The notes beneath the pieces are model-generated. The model was not told the origin of the DNA and made no database searches. It saw nothing but the letters and a program-made list of their open reading frames with translations. The position numbers were made by a program, and so were the translations under genes. A stretch of 64,000 bases of DNA from Erigeron canadensis (Eukaryota; Streptophyta; Magnoliopsida; Asterales; Asteraceae): positions 44,101,559 through 44,165,558 of the forward strand of contig NC_057765.1 of NCBI RefSeq assembly GCF_010389155.1, given 5' to 3'. Below are positions 1-12,079 of this stretch, in pieces. The first letter of the stretch is position 1, and every line of letters starts with the position of its first letter.

Positions 1-245
1 ATTTGTTTTAATGATTTTTCAGTTAGTAAATAGTTTGTTATCTTTAATTTTAAATAGTAATTACTTTAAAGGTTTACAAATTTAACGTATGTTTCCGGGT
101 CTTTCGACCTCTTTGAACTATTCATTCTAGATTTCACCTTTTTGTCCCATTAGAGACAAACGTAATCTGAAGCGGACCATTCAGAAGTAGATGGGTCATA
201 GTTGCTGCTTTTACTTGTACCAGTTTTTAAAATCTTATGTCGCAG

Positions 246-3200
246 GTTCTTCGTGATGGAAAATGGAGCGAAGAAGATGCATCTGTGTTGGTTCCAGGCG
301 ATATTATCAGTATCAAACTTGGAGATATCATTCCTGGTGATGCCCGTCTTTTAGAAGGCGATCCTCTTAAAATTGATCAGGTATCTTTCAGCTTTAGAAC
401 ATGATCAATCATATTTCACTCAAGAGCATAGTTATATACATAAAACTTTGTCATGTTTATAGTCTGCACTCACTGGAGAATCACTTCCTGTGACCAAGAA
501 TCCGGGAGATGGTGTTTACTCCGGTTCTACTTGTAAACAAGGAGAAATTGAGGGCATCGTGATTGCAACTGGTGTTCATACCTTTTTCGGGAAAGCAGCT
601 CATCTTGTGGAGAACACTACTCATGTTGGACATTTCCAAAGGGTTAGTGTCTCGTGAGAGATTCAATTCTCAGTTTCCAAGTTACCACATACTAGTTCTT
701 ATGATGTGGTTTTTCTATGCTCACAATAGGTCTTAACTTCGATTGGGAACTTCTGCATTTGCTCAATTGCTATCGGTATGCTAATTGAGATCATTGTGAT
801 ATATGGTATTCATCAAAGGGAATATCGTGTTGGAATCGATAATCTACTTGTTCTACTCATTGGTGGGATACCAATCGCTATGCCTACAGTTCTTTCAGTC
901 ACCATGGCCATCGGTTCACATCGCTTGTCTCAGCAGGTAACCAAGTGAAGTCAAAGAAATATTTATTCTGGTTCTGATCTGAACATAGATTTACTCATAC
1001 ATGATTTGAATAGGGTGCAATTACAAAAAGAATGACCGCAATTGAAGAAATGGCGGGGATGGATGTGCTGTGTAGTGACAAAACTGGTACACTAACACTG
1101 AACAAGCTTACGGTCGACAAAAATATGATTGAGGTATGTAGAATTTGATGCTGGATTATTGGAAAGTACTAGACTTGAATTTCAATGTCTAAAAACATAA
1201 ACATCAGGTCTTTGCAAAAGGTGTTGACAAGGATATGGTTGTTTTAATGGCTGCACGGGCTTCAAGGCTAGAGAACCAGGATGCAATCGATGCTGCTATT
1301 GTTGCAATGCTTGGAGACCCCAAGGAGGTACTTTTTTTTTTTTGTTTCTTTATTCAGCATACTCTTTCCTTTCCTACGTCGCTGATTGAGACAGTGCCAC
1401 AAAAGGGTTCTTGTGACACTTGAGCATCACAAACTAACTGCACAAACATGTACTGGCATATCGTAGTTAAAGGGCTTCTGTAGTATAGATGCAAATGCAA
1501 GAAATATACAGAATTTTGTTATTGGTATATATTTTGCAATTGAATTTTCTAATGCCTGCTATAAAATTAGGCCCGAGCTGGGATTCAGGAGGTCCATTTC
1601 CTACCTTTCAATCCAACTGACAAAAGGACAGCACTTACATACACTGATAAAGTTGGTAAAATGCACAGAGTTAGCAAAGGTGCACCCGAGCAGGTAAAAT
1701 GTAATAACCAAAATGTATAAAAATGTAGCGCTTGACAAATTCATAAAATTGATACCTACAAATTATCATGTAGATACTCAATCTTGCACATAACAAATCC
1801 GAAATAGAGAAAAAAGTACATTCTATAATTGACAAGTTTGCTGAGCGGGGGCTTCGGTCTCTCGGAGTTGCTCGCCAGCAAGTGCCTGCTGGAAACAAAG
1901 AAAGCCCGGGTGGCCCGTGGGAGTTTGTTGGTCTTCTACCACTCTTTGACCCTCCACGACATGATAGTGCTGAGACTATCAGGAGAGCATTAGATCTTGG
2001 TGTAAGCGTGAAGATGATAACTGGTAATTCCTTGTTATTTTTCAACTGCTACTCTGAAATTCATTTGGGATATATCTCTTAAGAGTTCTTGAAAAACTAG
2101 GTGACCAACTGGCGATTGGCAAGGAAACTGGAAGACGGCTAGGAATGGGGACGAACATGTACCCATCTACGGCTTTGCTTGGTGACAATAAGGATGGTTT
2201 TGGAGGTTTGCCTATTGATGAACTCATCGAGAAAGCTGATGGTTTTGCCGGTGTCTTTCCCGGTAAGCATGATAGTTTTCATAAATTACTACAAGATACT
2301 ACTAATCACCGAAAAATGATCATTTACGGGAGCCAGTTATAGATCTATGCAATCGGGTTGGAACCTGACCAAAGTGAAGATTTAAAAGTTAAACACCAAA
2401 AATAAGCCTATCTAAACCATTTGGGTTATGGGTTAGAAGTAGTTGAGTTCAAAACTGCACCATCAATTGAATACATTCTTGAGTGTATTCATTTAAATAT
2501 AAAGCTAAATCAGCATCAATATTTGGCAACAGAACATAAATACGAGATAGTTAGGAGACTACAAGCTCGAAACCACATCTGTGGAATGACGGGTGATGGT
2601 GTGAATGACGCACCTGCTCTAAAGAAAGCAGATATTGGTATCGCTGTGGCTGATTCCACTGATGCAGCTCGTAGTGCTTCTGATATAGTTCTGACCGAAC
2701 CTGGATTGAGTGTAATTATAAGTGCAGTCTTAACTAGCCGTTCAATTTTCCAAAGAATGAAGAATTACACGGTAAAAATTTCCTCATTTTCTGGTTCTCA
2801 TTTGCTTAATGCGGGATATCGGCTTTTGTACTAAAAACATTTCACATTTGGTTCTACAGATATATGCAGTTTCCATCACTATTCGAATTGTGGTAAGTGC
2901 TATGAAGAAGATTTTGTACTATAATATATATGGATTTGAATATGAAATGTATTATATATGGCTTAATAAGTTTCCAAGTCTTTGACGACTGTTGGATTTC
3001 ATTTCTCCGCATTGCAGTTGGGTTTTATGATGCTGTGCGTTTTTTGGAAATTCGATTTCCCTCCGTTCATGGTTCTTGTTATAGCTGTCCTTAATGATGG
3101 TAAGTCTATGCATTCAGATGGCGGAGAGTTTAACTTCTGAATGATATTACAAACTTATTTAATGAAGCACGGACCCAGTTTATGGGAATGTGTACAGTAT

Positions 3201-4899
3201 AAGTGTCACACTGATGCAAGTCTCTTGTTTTATAGGTACAATCATGACAATATCTAAGGATAGGGTAAAACCTTCTCCAATTCCTGACAGTTGGAAGCTT
3301 ACTGAAATTTTTGCAACCGGTGTGGTTCTTGGCACTTACATGGCCCTAATGACCGTTGTTTTCTTTTGGTTAACATATGAAACTAACTTCTTCCCGGTAC
3401 GCAGCCTTTCTGAACTCATATAAGTTTAATACTTATTGCATACAAACATTTTTATACCTTGGAATACACTTCACATGACTTTGAACCTGCTAAATTCATA
3501 TCCTTTTCAGTTGAATCGTTTCGTTTAGCCCATTTGACCTGTTATAGATAAAACATATCCCATATTAACTCTTTTTATAGGTAAATGCGTCAAACTTGTC
3601 ACCTTTAAGCTTTACCAAATTATGACCTTTTTCTTGTTTCTCGTGCAGAACACGTTTGGCGTCAAGGACTTGAACTCAAATCACCGTGACATGAAAAATG
3701 AAGCCGAGTCAAAACCGCTTACAGAAATGATGGCATCAGCCATTTATCTTCAAGTCAGCACCATAAGTCAGGCATTGATCTTCGTGACCCGTTCTCGGGG
3801 TTGGTCTTTTACTGAGAGGCCTGGTCTTTTGCTTGTAACTGCTTTTATTATTGCTCAACTGGTAAACATCCCCTTTCTCTGATCATTTTTATCTTAAGCT
3901 TTTGAATTATGTAACCATTGGTAAACATCCCCCTTTTTCTGATCATTTTATCTTAAGCTTTTGATTTATGTAACCATTTTTTATAAACTTTGTAGGTGGC
4001 ATCAATTATATCAGCAACTGTTACGTGGGAACTAGCTGGAATCCGAGAGATTGGGTGGGGATGGACCGCGGTGATCTGGTTGTTTAACATCTTGACTTAC
4101 TTGTTACTTGATCCTATTAAGTTTGCTGTTCAGTATGGGCTCAGTGGAAGAGCCTGGGGTTTGGTTGTGGAGAAAAGGGTAAGATTTCAACTCGAAAAGT
4201 CTGCTTGACCTTGAAAGTCAAATCATATGTTTTATGTTTGACTTTGAAAGTCAAAGTTTAAGTCTTAAAGCTAAAGGTAGTAATACGTTTTACCTAGAAA
4301 ATGAGACAGTACATTCTAAAAATGTATGCAATATGTTTCAAGTTTCAACTATTAAGAAACATAAGTTTTAACCCCAAAAAATCAAAATAGTATGTTTGAA
4401 CTTGTATAAATCAAACCGTTTAAGTTCTGAATTCACAAAGTGGTCAGCTTGGCCTCAATAGTCAATCTTAAGTCCTTACTATAAGATACGATTAAAAATT
4501 TTTGGGTTTCCAGACTGCATTTACAACAAAGAAGGACTTTGGGAGGGAAGCTCGTGAGGCAGCATGGGCAATAGAACAACGTACATTGCATGGACTTCAA
4601 CCCGCAGAGCCAAAAACGTTTTATGAGCAAGGAACATTCAGAGAGATTAGTCTCATGGCAGATGAAGCTAGACGACGAGCCGAAATCTCAAGGTGTGTGT
4701 ATTCCAGTTATTGTGGACACATTTACCAACAAATGAGACCAACCAACCAACCCTTTTATGTTTACTTTTTCAATAGATTCACATTTTCTTTTCTATGTGC
4801 AGGCTAAGGGAGATTCATACACTTAAGGGTAAAGTTGAGTCTTTTGCTAAACTAAGAGGACTGGACATTGATGCAATGAACCAACACTACACAGTTTGA
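246..4899 (+). CDS. Plasma-membrane H+-ATPase (P3A-type), 3' part, 5' end outside the window
   Basis: Proton pump that hydrolyses ATP to export H+ across the plasma membrane. Sixteen exons fit: 246-380, 463-642, 730-936, 1014-1133, 1208-1327, 1571-1693, 1774-2023, 2101-2262, 2533-2771, 2860-2892, 3018-3099, 3236-3396, 3649-3861, 3996-4178, 4514-4692, 4803-4899; together 827 residues in one frame. Family members are about 950 residues, so roughly 130 N-terminal residues (cytosolic tail, TM1-2) are missing. Visible: the actuator-domain TGES motif, the phosphorylation site CSDKTGTLT (Asp in exon 4), KGAPEQ, MITGDQ and [11 protein letters not shown] of the P domain, and the C-terminal autoinhibitory domain ending HYTV, whose penultimate Thr is the known 14-3-3 phosphosite. 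The segment after NTFGV is longer than in the AHA proteins I know. No frameshift or stop was seen, so the gene looks functional. The paralogue cannot be named. Positions 1-245 are probably intron. Confidence 0.93.
3860..3982 (+). repeat. Tandem duplication of about 61 bp in an H+-ATPase intron
   Basis: The start of the intron after exon 13, beginning GGTAAACATCCCC, is repeated immediately downstream (about 3860-3920 and 3921-3982) with few changes. The second copy therefore also carries a GGTAAAC donor-like sequence. Confidence 0.8.
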
Positions 4900-5429
4900 T
4901 CATGGCACCCAATATTTTCCGTTGCGACTCTTTTTTCTTCTTTCTAATTGGATGAAGAATCCTTAACATAATTCCCCTTTGTCGGAATTGCAGATGTGAA
5001 CCAGCGTATTGCTATTTAATTTTTGTTTCTCTTCTTAGATAATTTAAAGTTCTTTCTATACGAATAGTTGCTTTTGATCAAGATAAAGAAAATTATTTTG
5101 AAAGTGTATGTTACTATAGACTTACTGAACCTTTCAAGGGTATTTAAGCATGCATTATTTTCGATTTAAGAGCATAATGTTTTCCAATAGCTAAATGGTT
5201 TTATTCGACCAATGTCGTGCTTCAGGTAAAATACAACCCATACTATCTCTTCCATAGATAACGACTCAAAAATCTTAATCTAATCTTGTCAATGAGCAAA
5301 CAAACATAAGCAAATTACATATTTAGGTTTTGGATGGGTCCAGATAAAAAAAAACAAGAAATGTTGTGAAAACACATTGGCCAAAGCCTTTATTAAGTAC
5401 CTCAGGAAATTGACAACTTAATTCACTGA
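4900..5429. other. H+-ATPase 3' flank
   Basis: Contains the 3' UTR of the H+-ATPase gene and AT-rich spacer. I see no other gene here. Confidence 0.5.
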
Positions 5430-5795
5430 CTCATTTTAAATGGGAAATGATATTGCTACAACAATTTTTAGTTATCTACAACAACAACCGCATTATATAG
5501 TTGTATAATGTACAATGAAATTTGTACTATTGTTGTAGATGGCTAAGGGGGTGTTTGGTATTGCGATTACAAAACAAAATCTGCGTTTTTAAAATAGATT
5601 ATGCGTTTGAAAAACGTGTAGGTACATGCTTCTCCAAAACAGCGTTTTCATAGCCGATAACCACTTTTTCATACAAACACTTTTCTAGATTATCTACGTT
5701 TTACAAACGCAATAATCAAATAATCACTTTATAACTCAATCCCAAACACCCTCTAATTATTGTTGTAGCAATATCACTAACCATTTTAAATACCA
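5430..5795. mobile_element. Inverted-repeat MITE interrupted by a Tourist-like MITE
   Basis: The ends around GATATTGCTACAACAAT (from 5449) and ATTGTTGTAGCAATATC (to 5775) are inverted repeats, and weaker complementarity (ATTTTAAAT near both edges) extends the arms to about 5430 and 5795. No target-site duplication could be fixed. The element is split by the insertion at 5547-5753. Confidence 0.65.
5547..5753. mobile_element. Tourist-like (PIF/Harbinger) MITE, 207 bp, TSD TAA
   Basis: Ends are GGGGGTGTTTGG and CCAAACACCCTC, with imperfect inverted repeats of about 24 bp. TAA flanks both sides (5544-5546, 5754-5756). The 3-bp TWA duplication and G-rich GTGTTTGG terminus are typical of Tourist/Harbinger MITEs. 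It sits inside another MITE. Confidence 0.8.
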
Positions 5796-6182
5796 TAGAA
5801 TATTAAAACCTATAAGTAATACTTTTAGAGATATGGTGGCTTTGCGTTTTAGAGATAACTTTTAGAAGAAAACTGTTATCCGTTTGCTTTTGTTTTGCGT
5901 GTGATGCATCATTTGTGATCGTCAACTCAATAATTGTTGGATTATCATTACGTTGGTTTTTTGTTTTCCAATTCCTATACGTAACTTCTTTTCCTATGAG
6001 ATAAACAAGAGTAAAATACATCAATGGTTCTTGTGGTTTGCTCAAATTACAATAAACGCCCTTTTTTTCCAGAAAATTACTAAATTATTTATTTATTTTT
6101 TATTTTTTATTTTTTACATTTTCCTTCTTAAATAATTACTAAAGTCCTTATTAAATAATTACGAGCATGTTGTTCAAAATAC

Positions 6183-6183
<1 letters not shown>

Positions 6184-6236
<53 letters not shown>
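6184..6236. repeat. (TAA)n microsatellite
   Basis: About 17-18 uninterrupted TAA units, directly next to a GC-rich Helitron-like 3' end (CGAG at 6240-6243 read on the minus strand). Confidence 0.95.
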
Positions 6237-6237
<1 letters not shown>

Positions 6238-6239
6238 TA

Positions 6240-6440
6240 CGAGCATGATACCCGCGCAATGCGGCGGCGGTAACGGCGACCGCAGTATAGTGGTGTTGGT
6301 GACGCGTGGTGATGACATCGACAATTGGTGTCAAGTGGTGTAAGTTAATGTTAAGATAATAGAAATATTTTATATGATAAAGACTTAAAATATAAATTAA
6401 CAAGATATATGTTTATGATGTAAATTAATTCATTAAAGAC
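6240..6440 (-). mobile_element. 3' end of a Helitron-like element terminating in CTCG
   Basis: On the minus strand the sequence reads CCGCATTGCGCGGGTATCATGCTCG then T: a GC-rich hairpin, a short spacer and a terminal CTCG, with flanking A/T. It resembles the ends at 24560, 31181 and 57812. The other edge was not found; the right limit given is arbitrary. Confidence 0.4.
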
Positions 6441-6705
6441 AAATTTGATAATTTATAAAAACCCTTCCATAGTGGGGTTTAAGTAATCCACTTAAAGATG
6501 CTATAGTAGCATTGATAATATTATTATCTTGGCCAGTAACTTATGATGATATCAGTCCCTTATCATATTTTCACATCTAGCTTTAGTATTCCATAGTTAT
6601 AAGATTTTGTTACATATGCAATTATAAAAATTATGTATAATATGCCAATTGATTATATTCATATTGAACTGACAATTCTTATGTTATGTAATGAAATAGT
6701 GACAA

Positions 6706-7586
6706 ATGGATTTTCAAATTTTAATCCCTCTGCATGACATACAAGTATCACAAGAATTATGCAAATCCTTGGTAAGTTAAGTTATTAAACATTAGATGAT
6801 GAATTTTTCTGCAATAATGATAGTGTTTATATTCCTATATATCTAATTTCTTTGTATATTGTATGCAGACTTTGCCTACTATCTTTAGTAACAACTTACC
6901 ACCAAGTTGTAAATCAATTAAGTTGCTAGATTATAATAATAAGGAATATCACGTTTCCGTTAAACAAGTTGAAAACAATCGTATCAGAATTTCAGGAAGT
7001 CAATAGTCAAAGTTCATCAAATCAGCTAACGAAGAATTTCCTTCTGCAACTTTGTGTTTCAAATTAATAAAGGAGATGACTTTTCAGGTTTCTTGCTTTC
7101 TTAAAAATGGTTGACAGGTTATAGAGAATGGTATTAAAGGTGATATGATAAGAAGCTGTTTACTTCATGTGACTGAAGATACACCTAAACGTCAGGTTAA
7201 AACTTTACAAACTAATTATTAATTAATACAATTGTAAAGCCTAAGTATATTTTGGTACATTAATTGTATCAGAGTTGATATTAATTGTTAATTTACAAGA
7301 ATTCCCGACATTTTTCTTGTGGGAATTGAATTCTAGAAAGAAAAAGTGGGAAAATATGTTTGTTAAGTTATGTGCTGCCAAACAAGAGTATCAAGTTGGA
7401 GTTTTATATGACTACTCAGGTGACAAGAAACTCGGCTGTGCACGTTGGTTTACAGGACGTACGTGGAACAAGTTCTGTGCTGAAAATCACGTTAAAATCG
7501 GATGTATAATAATGTTTGTCAACGACAACAATCTGAATTTCAGTGTCCGAGTTTTCAATGAAGACGGAATTCAAGTTAATAATTAA
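6706..7586 (+). pseudogene. Decayed REM-like gene with two B3 DNA-binding domains
   Basis: Plausible exons are 6706-6771 (starts MDFQILIPLHD) and 6869-7195, phase-matched, then an exon near 7273-7586. The second exon begins LPTIFSNNLPPSCKSIKL, like the start of a B3 domain. The last exon has a second B3-like block: WFTGRTWNKFCAENHVKIG followed by hydrophobic strands. In the inferred frame there are stops at 7004-7006 (TAG, where B3 domains usually have Trp before the KF motif) and 7112-7114 (TGA), so the locus looks dead. B3 proteins of the REM group are plant transcription factors. Family assignment rests on pattern resemblance; an unrecognised intron could remove one of the stops. Confidence 0.5.
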
Positions 7587-7741
7587 CTGAAGAGTAAGTG
7601 TTGTACTGTTCTGACATATATGATTTCCTTTTCATTAATATATATATAATTGGGAAAAAAAATTTCTTATTTTATATCACGAATACTATTACGAGGTTAA
7701 GATCGATGTGTTCTTATGATACAACTGTTGCATATTATGCA

Positions 7742-8033
7742 GGGATAAGTATATTAGAATGTAACAAACTTTGAACGAATGTCTATAGTAGGAAATAACT
7801 AAAGTTGTGTGTATTTTATGTAAACAACTCGAAAATAATGTTTATTGTACGTAAAAAAAATGTATTCAACCAATTAAAATCAGACAAGTGGCACCTCTAT
7901 ATGGTTGCCACGTATGTTTTCTTACATACAATAAACATTTTTTAAAGTTGTTTACATACAATACACACAACTTTAGTTATTTCCTACTATAGACATTCGC
8001 CCAAAGTTTGTTACATTCCAAGATATTTATCCC
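7742..8033. mobile_element. Foldback MITE, 292 bp
   Basis: Begins GGGATAAGTATATTAGAATG, and its last 90 or so bases are the reverse complement of the first 90 with few mismatches; a short AT-rich loop separates the arms. No coding capacity. TSD uncertain (TTATGCA / TTATACA flank the ends). Confidence 0.8.
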
Positions 8034-9362
8034 TTATACAGGTTTCGATTGACCTTTTATAAGTTGTTTTTGGCACCTTGAAGTGGTTGTGAATTTTTGG
8101 ATGTACTGTTGCTGTAAAATATATGGCTGCTCGATTTTGAAGGTAGGGTACGAAATTAAAGCCTGATGAAAAAGGTACATAGTTTGACAATCTGATCGAA
8201 CTTAATTAGAATAAGTATTTGATATCTCTGTTAATCATGTTTGTTTATAAGGTATGTAGTTTAAGTAGTCTAACAAATCATATGCTATCTTAGTCGTGTT
8301 GCTTTGTATATTATGTACTTTAAGTTTTAGTTTAAGAAAACATATGATGTATTTTGTGGCTAGGCTAACCACATGGTTTTGTGGAAAGTTATGATTATCT
8401 ACGCAGATTCAATGATGTGTCAATTTGGAAATTAAAGTAATGCTATTAGTATAGGGCTATATTTTTATTCCGTAAAAATATAGTTTCCTGTTTTGCACGA
8501 ATTGCATTGTCTCATAATCGCACTTGCGTGATGCGACTTTATGTCACAATATCACACACTATTTGTAACTTATCCTGTTTATTATGAATATATCTGATTT
8601 TTAAATGATTATGACATTTTATTATAACATTGTTCATCAAATGTTGCTTTTAACAATGTCTATATGGTCTGTTAATATAAGTGTATAGATATATATATAA
8701 AAAATTTTAATTTTAATTGTATATGTGCAAGTCTATTAATTGTTTTCATTTATTTTAAAAGAATCAAAGTTGTCATATTTATTAAACACATTATCTTGAA
8801 GCCTGTATCAGTTACCAAAAATTTAGATAATTTAAGTTTTAAAAAAATCTAAATATACTTGGCCGGATACAAAAAACTGTTTTCCTTCAAAAGTTGGATA
8901 CGGTTTTCATAATAAATAAACAATCAATTTTGATTCAAATTCAAAATTCAAATGTAAACTGCCTTTGAATAACTAACACCTTTCTTATTAAATTTAAACC
9001 TTATATCAAATTAACTTAAACCTCATTTTATCACCAAAAACAAATCACATATACTTACTAAATCATCAAATTTTATAAGTGTGATTATAAAATTTAGAGA
9101 TGCCTATAATATTGAATAGGAAAAAAATATTTGCATGGAATTGGTGAGAATCTATCAATAAACTTTTCCTATTTTTTGTAGTTTATATATATATATATAT
9201 ATATATTAATAATTACCCCATTTATCTCTCACACAACATACTTCTCAAAGTTGTCATCACATTCACAGCCATCTCTATTTGTTACGATCACTCATATATT
9301 GTCAGTCATAGTATCGTTAGTTTATTTGATTACACCATTGATAATTTTTTTTTGATTGCAGT
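8034..9362. other. AT-rich spacer
   Basis: No gene seen. Contains a (TA)n tract at about 9186-9207. Confidence 0.5.
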
Positions 9363-10180
9363 ATGAGTGCAGATCCTCCACCCACCGTTCTAATCTGCTT
9401 GCATCATGGTGGAGAAATGTTCAAGTTACGCCAAGGTTATGAATATGTTGGTGTTGGGTTAGTGATGATACCTAATGTCAAAACAAACGAATTTCTAATG
9501 AATGAACTGCGATCATGGTATTATAACAAATTCCCAATGTGCACAGATGAAGTATGGTTTAGACACAAACAACCAGGAAAATCACTTTGGGGATAAGAAT
9601 TCGATTCAAAAACTTTTTGAAGACATAGACTTGAATTGGTTATATAGAATATCAAAAAATGAAGTAGTAATACATATATATGTGATGAAGTCGCACCATA
9701 CCACTAAGAGGTATCCATAATAACCTATTGTAATAGTCTTATTTATATTGTTTTGTACCCTTTCATAGTGAGTATCAATATTTGTCAAAATGAATTTTAA
9801 CCACCGACAAGTATCAAATTTTACAGATTTATTCGAAGTCCTCCAACTATTGTTAGAATATGCTTGCATTATGGCGGCAAAATGATTAAGTTACATCAAG
9901 GCTATCAATATGTTGGTGGTGGGACAGTGATGATTTCTGATGTGAAAACAAAAGAATTCATGATCAATGAATTGCGAGCATGGTATTATCAAAATTTCCA
10001 AAGTTGTAAACATAAAGTTTGGTTTAAATGCAAATGTCCAAGGAAGTTACTTAGGGATTGAGGTTCAATTGCTTCCGTTTTCGAAGATCAGCATTTGAAA
10101 CCATTATACAATGTTACAAAAAAAGACGAACCAATAGATATATATGTGGTACATTCACCCCATTCCACACCGAGACAGTA
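9363..10180 (+). pseudogene. Tandem pair of MULE-type N-terminal (PB1-like) fragments
   Basis: Two copies of one coding unit follow each other. Copy 1 (9363-9718) reads ICLHHGGEMFKLRQGYEYVG and, after a 1-bp frameshift near 9590, continues SIQKLFEDIDLNWLY to HIYVMKSHH. Copy 2 (about 9829-10180) reads ICLHYGGKMIKLHQGYQYVG, has a stop at about 10059-10061, and continues SIASVFEDQHLKPLY to DIYVVHSPH. The HHGG...YVGG...IYV.H pattern resembles the PB1-like domain that starts many plant Mutator-type transposase proteins; the catalytic part is absent. Both copies are broken, at different places, so duplication came before decay. The assignment is by pattern only. Confidence 0.5.
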
Positions 10181-10449
10181 ATTTGACATTGTTTTTGTTT
10201 TTTCTATTTCCAATACTTTGTATTTACTTTAAATAAGATGTGCACATGAAGTTTGGTTCTGATTACAATCATCATTATTGTCTTTACACTTTCTTTTCAA
10301 TCTAATAATACGAGCATGTGAATGTTATTACTGTTACTATTTTGCCATTGGTACATGAATTAATTCCAACTCCAGTAAATTGTGACATATTGCTTTATGA
10401 TATCTATACATATATGTTCAGACGTTGCGTACTCAAAGATCTATACAAT

Positions 10450-10499
10450 TTACGTCAAAATTTTAGATTGTTCGTGCATCGCACGGGTCTAGGCACTAG
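10450..10499 (+). mobile_element. Helitron 3' terminus (CTAG)
   Basis: Hairpin CGTGCATCGCACG, a short spacer, then terminal CTAG at 10496-10499 followed by T: the canonical plant Helitron 3' end. The 5' end was not identified, so the preceding MULE fragments may or may not be cargo. Confidence 0.65.
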
Positions 10500-11061
10500 T
10501 TTTTAATAAAAGAGTATAGATAATCTAGTACAACCACCACTTAAATATTGCTAGTCTTTTTTTTTTTAATCATTTCCTCCTTAAATAACTAATTATCCAT
10601 TGATCATCTGTTAGACATCGTTAATATTTTTAATTAAATCATAATTGATATAGATACTTCTATTAAAACTAAAAATAACACTATAATGTATAAAAATGTC
10701 TGACACTACCCAATTATGAAAACCATCACAATCTCTTCTTATGTTCATTTTACCTTTTTCTTTCCAATTTTTTTTTCTTCTAAAATCAAAAACTAGAAAC
10801 TACTACTAATTTGATGATTTTCCCTTTAACTCTTACGTATTTATATCAAAAGAAAAAGAAAGTTTGAGATATTATCATACAAACAATGGGTCAATGATCA
10901 ATTGGAGAATGAAGGCCTAGAATTTGAAATGTATTGCAAGGTCGATGATAGTAGGGGATCGATGGTTTGGGGGAACTTAATCTTGGTGTGATGGTATATG
11001 GGGTGATTGGACCTCAATAGAATGGTGGGTTGTTGGATCGGTGGTGGTATATATATATATA
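10500..11061. other. AT-rich spacer
   Basis: No gene recognised; ends in a (TA)n tract that is the insertion site of the next Helitron. Confidence 0.5.
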
Positions 11062-11365
11062 CTAGATATTTTACCTTGCTCGATGTGCGGCTAGTTAAAA
11101 AAGTTATTTTATGCATTAATAAATAGCTATTCTATAAGTTTATTATGTTGAAATTGATTATGTTATAGTTAATGGTTAATTCCCGGATTACTCTGGTCAT
11201 CTTTTGTCTTTTCTGACATGTCGATATCACAGTCACTAAACCTACTATAGTGATTACACACCAACATTTAACATAAGATATTTTGATATCATTAACAAAT
11301 CAAACGTAAATCGATAATGTAGCATGATATCTATATATTCATCAAACGAAATAATATATACAAAG

Positions 11366-12079
11366 TAGGGCTGAGCATGGGTCGGTTTGGGTCGGTTTTG
11401 GCCCAAAACCGATTAGTTCGGTTTTTCACTTTGCGAAACCAATGGGTTCGGTTTTTTATCGGTTTGGTTTTTCGGTTTTTATCTCGGTTTTGGTTCGGTT
11501 TCGGTTTTGATTCGGTTTTTTATAAATAATACTATAGTTACGAATTTGTTAAGTAAAAAGACATTAAATATGAAAGCTTGTATTTGAAGAAATATGGAGT
11601 TGCAGTTAGCAGCAACAATGAAGAAGACGACCATATGTCCAGATCTAAACTTTTTGAGTTTATACAACTTAAACCCTTAAATATAACTTTATTTTACATA
11701 TTAACCCTTATTTTAGACAAGTTTCATTATAACCTCAACATATAAACAAGTTTCAATTTTGACCCTTAAACAAAACGAATTGTTCCTGTGAAAAGAAAGC
11801 AGTAACTTATACTTTGGATTTTCAAAATAATCAATATTTATTTTATTCTTTTACTACCATAAGCAAAATAATATATATATATATAATATATATAGTTTCG
11901 GTTCGGTTCGGTTTTAACAATCGGTTTTTATATATGAAACCAAAACCCGAACCGATCCGTTCGGTTTTTGGAAAACCAAAACCAAACCAATCGGTTTGCT
12001 TCGGTTTCGGTTTTTTCGGTTCGGTTTTTTTGGATTTTTTCGGTTTTCGGTTTTACGGTTCGGTTTTTGCTCACCCCTA
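11366..12079. mobile_element. hAT-type non-autonomous element, 714 bp, TSD ATACAAAG
   Basis: Ends are TAGGGCTGAGCA and TGCTCACCCCTA (12-bp inverted repeat, one mismatch), flanked by a perfect 8-bp duplication ATACAAAG (11358-11365 and 12080-12087). Both ends are rich in CGGTTCGGTTTT-type repeats. The related Helitron at 27.6 kb has a single ATACAAAG followed directly by TAAAAAAAC, which is the empty site. No transposase is encoded. Confidence 0.93.
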
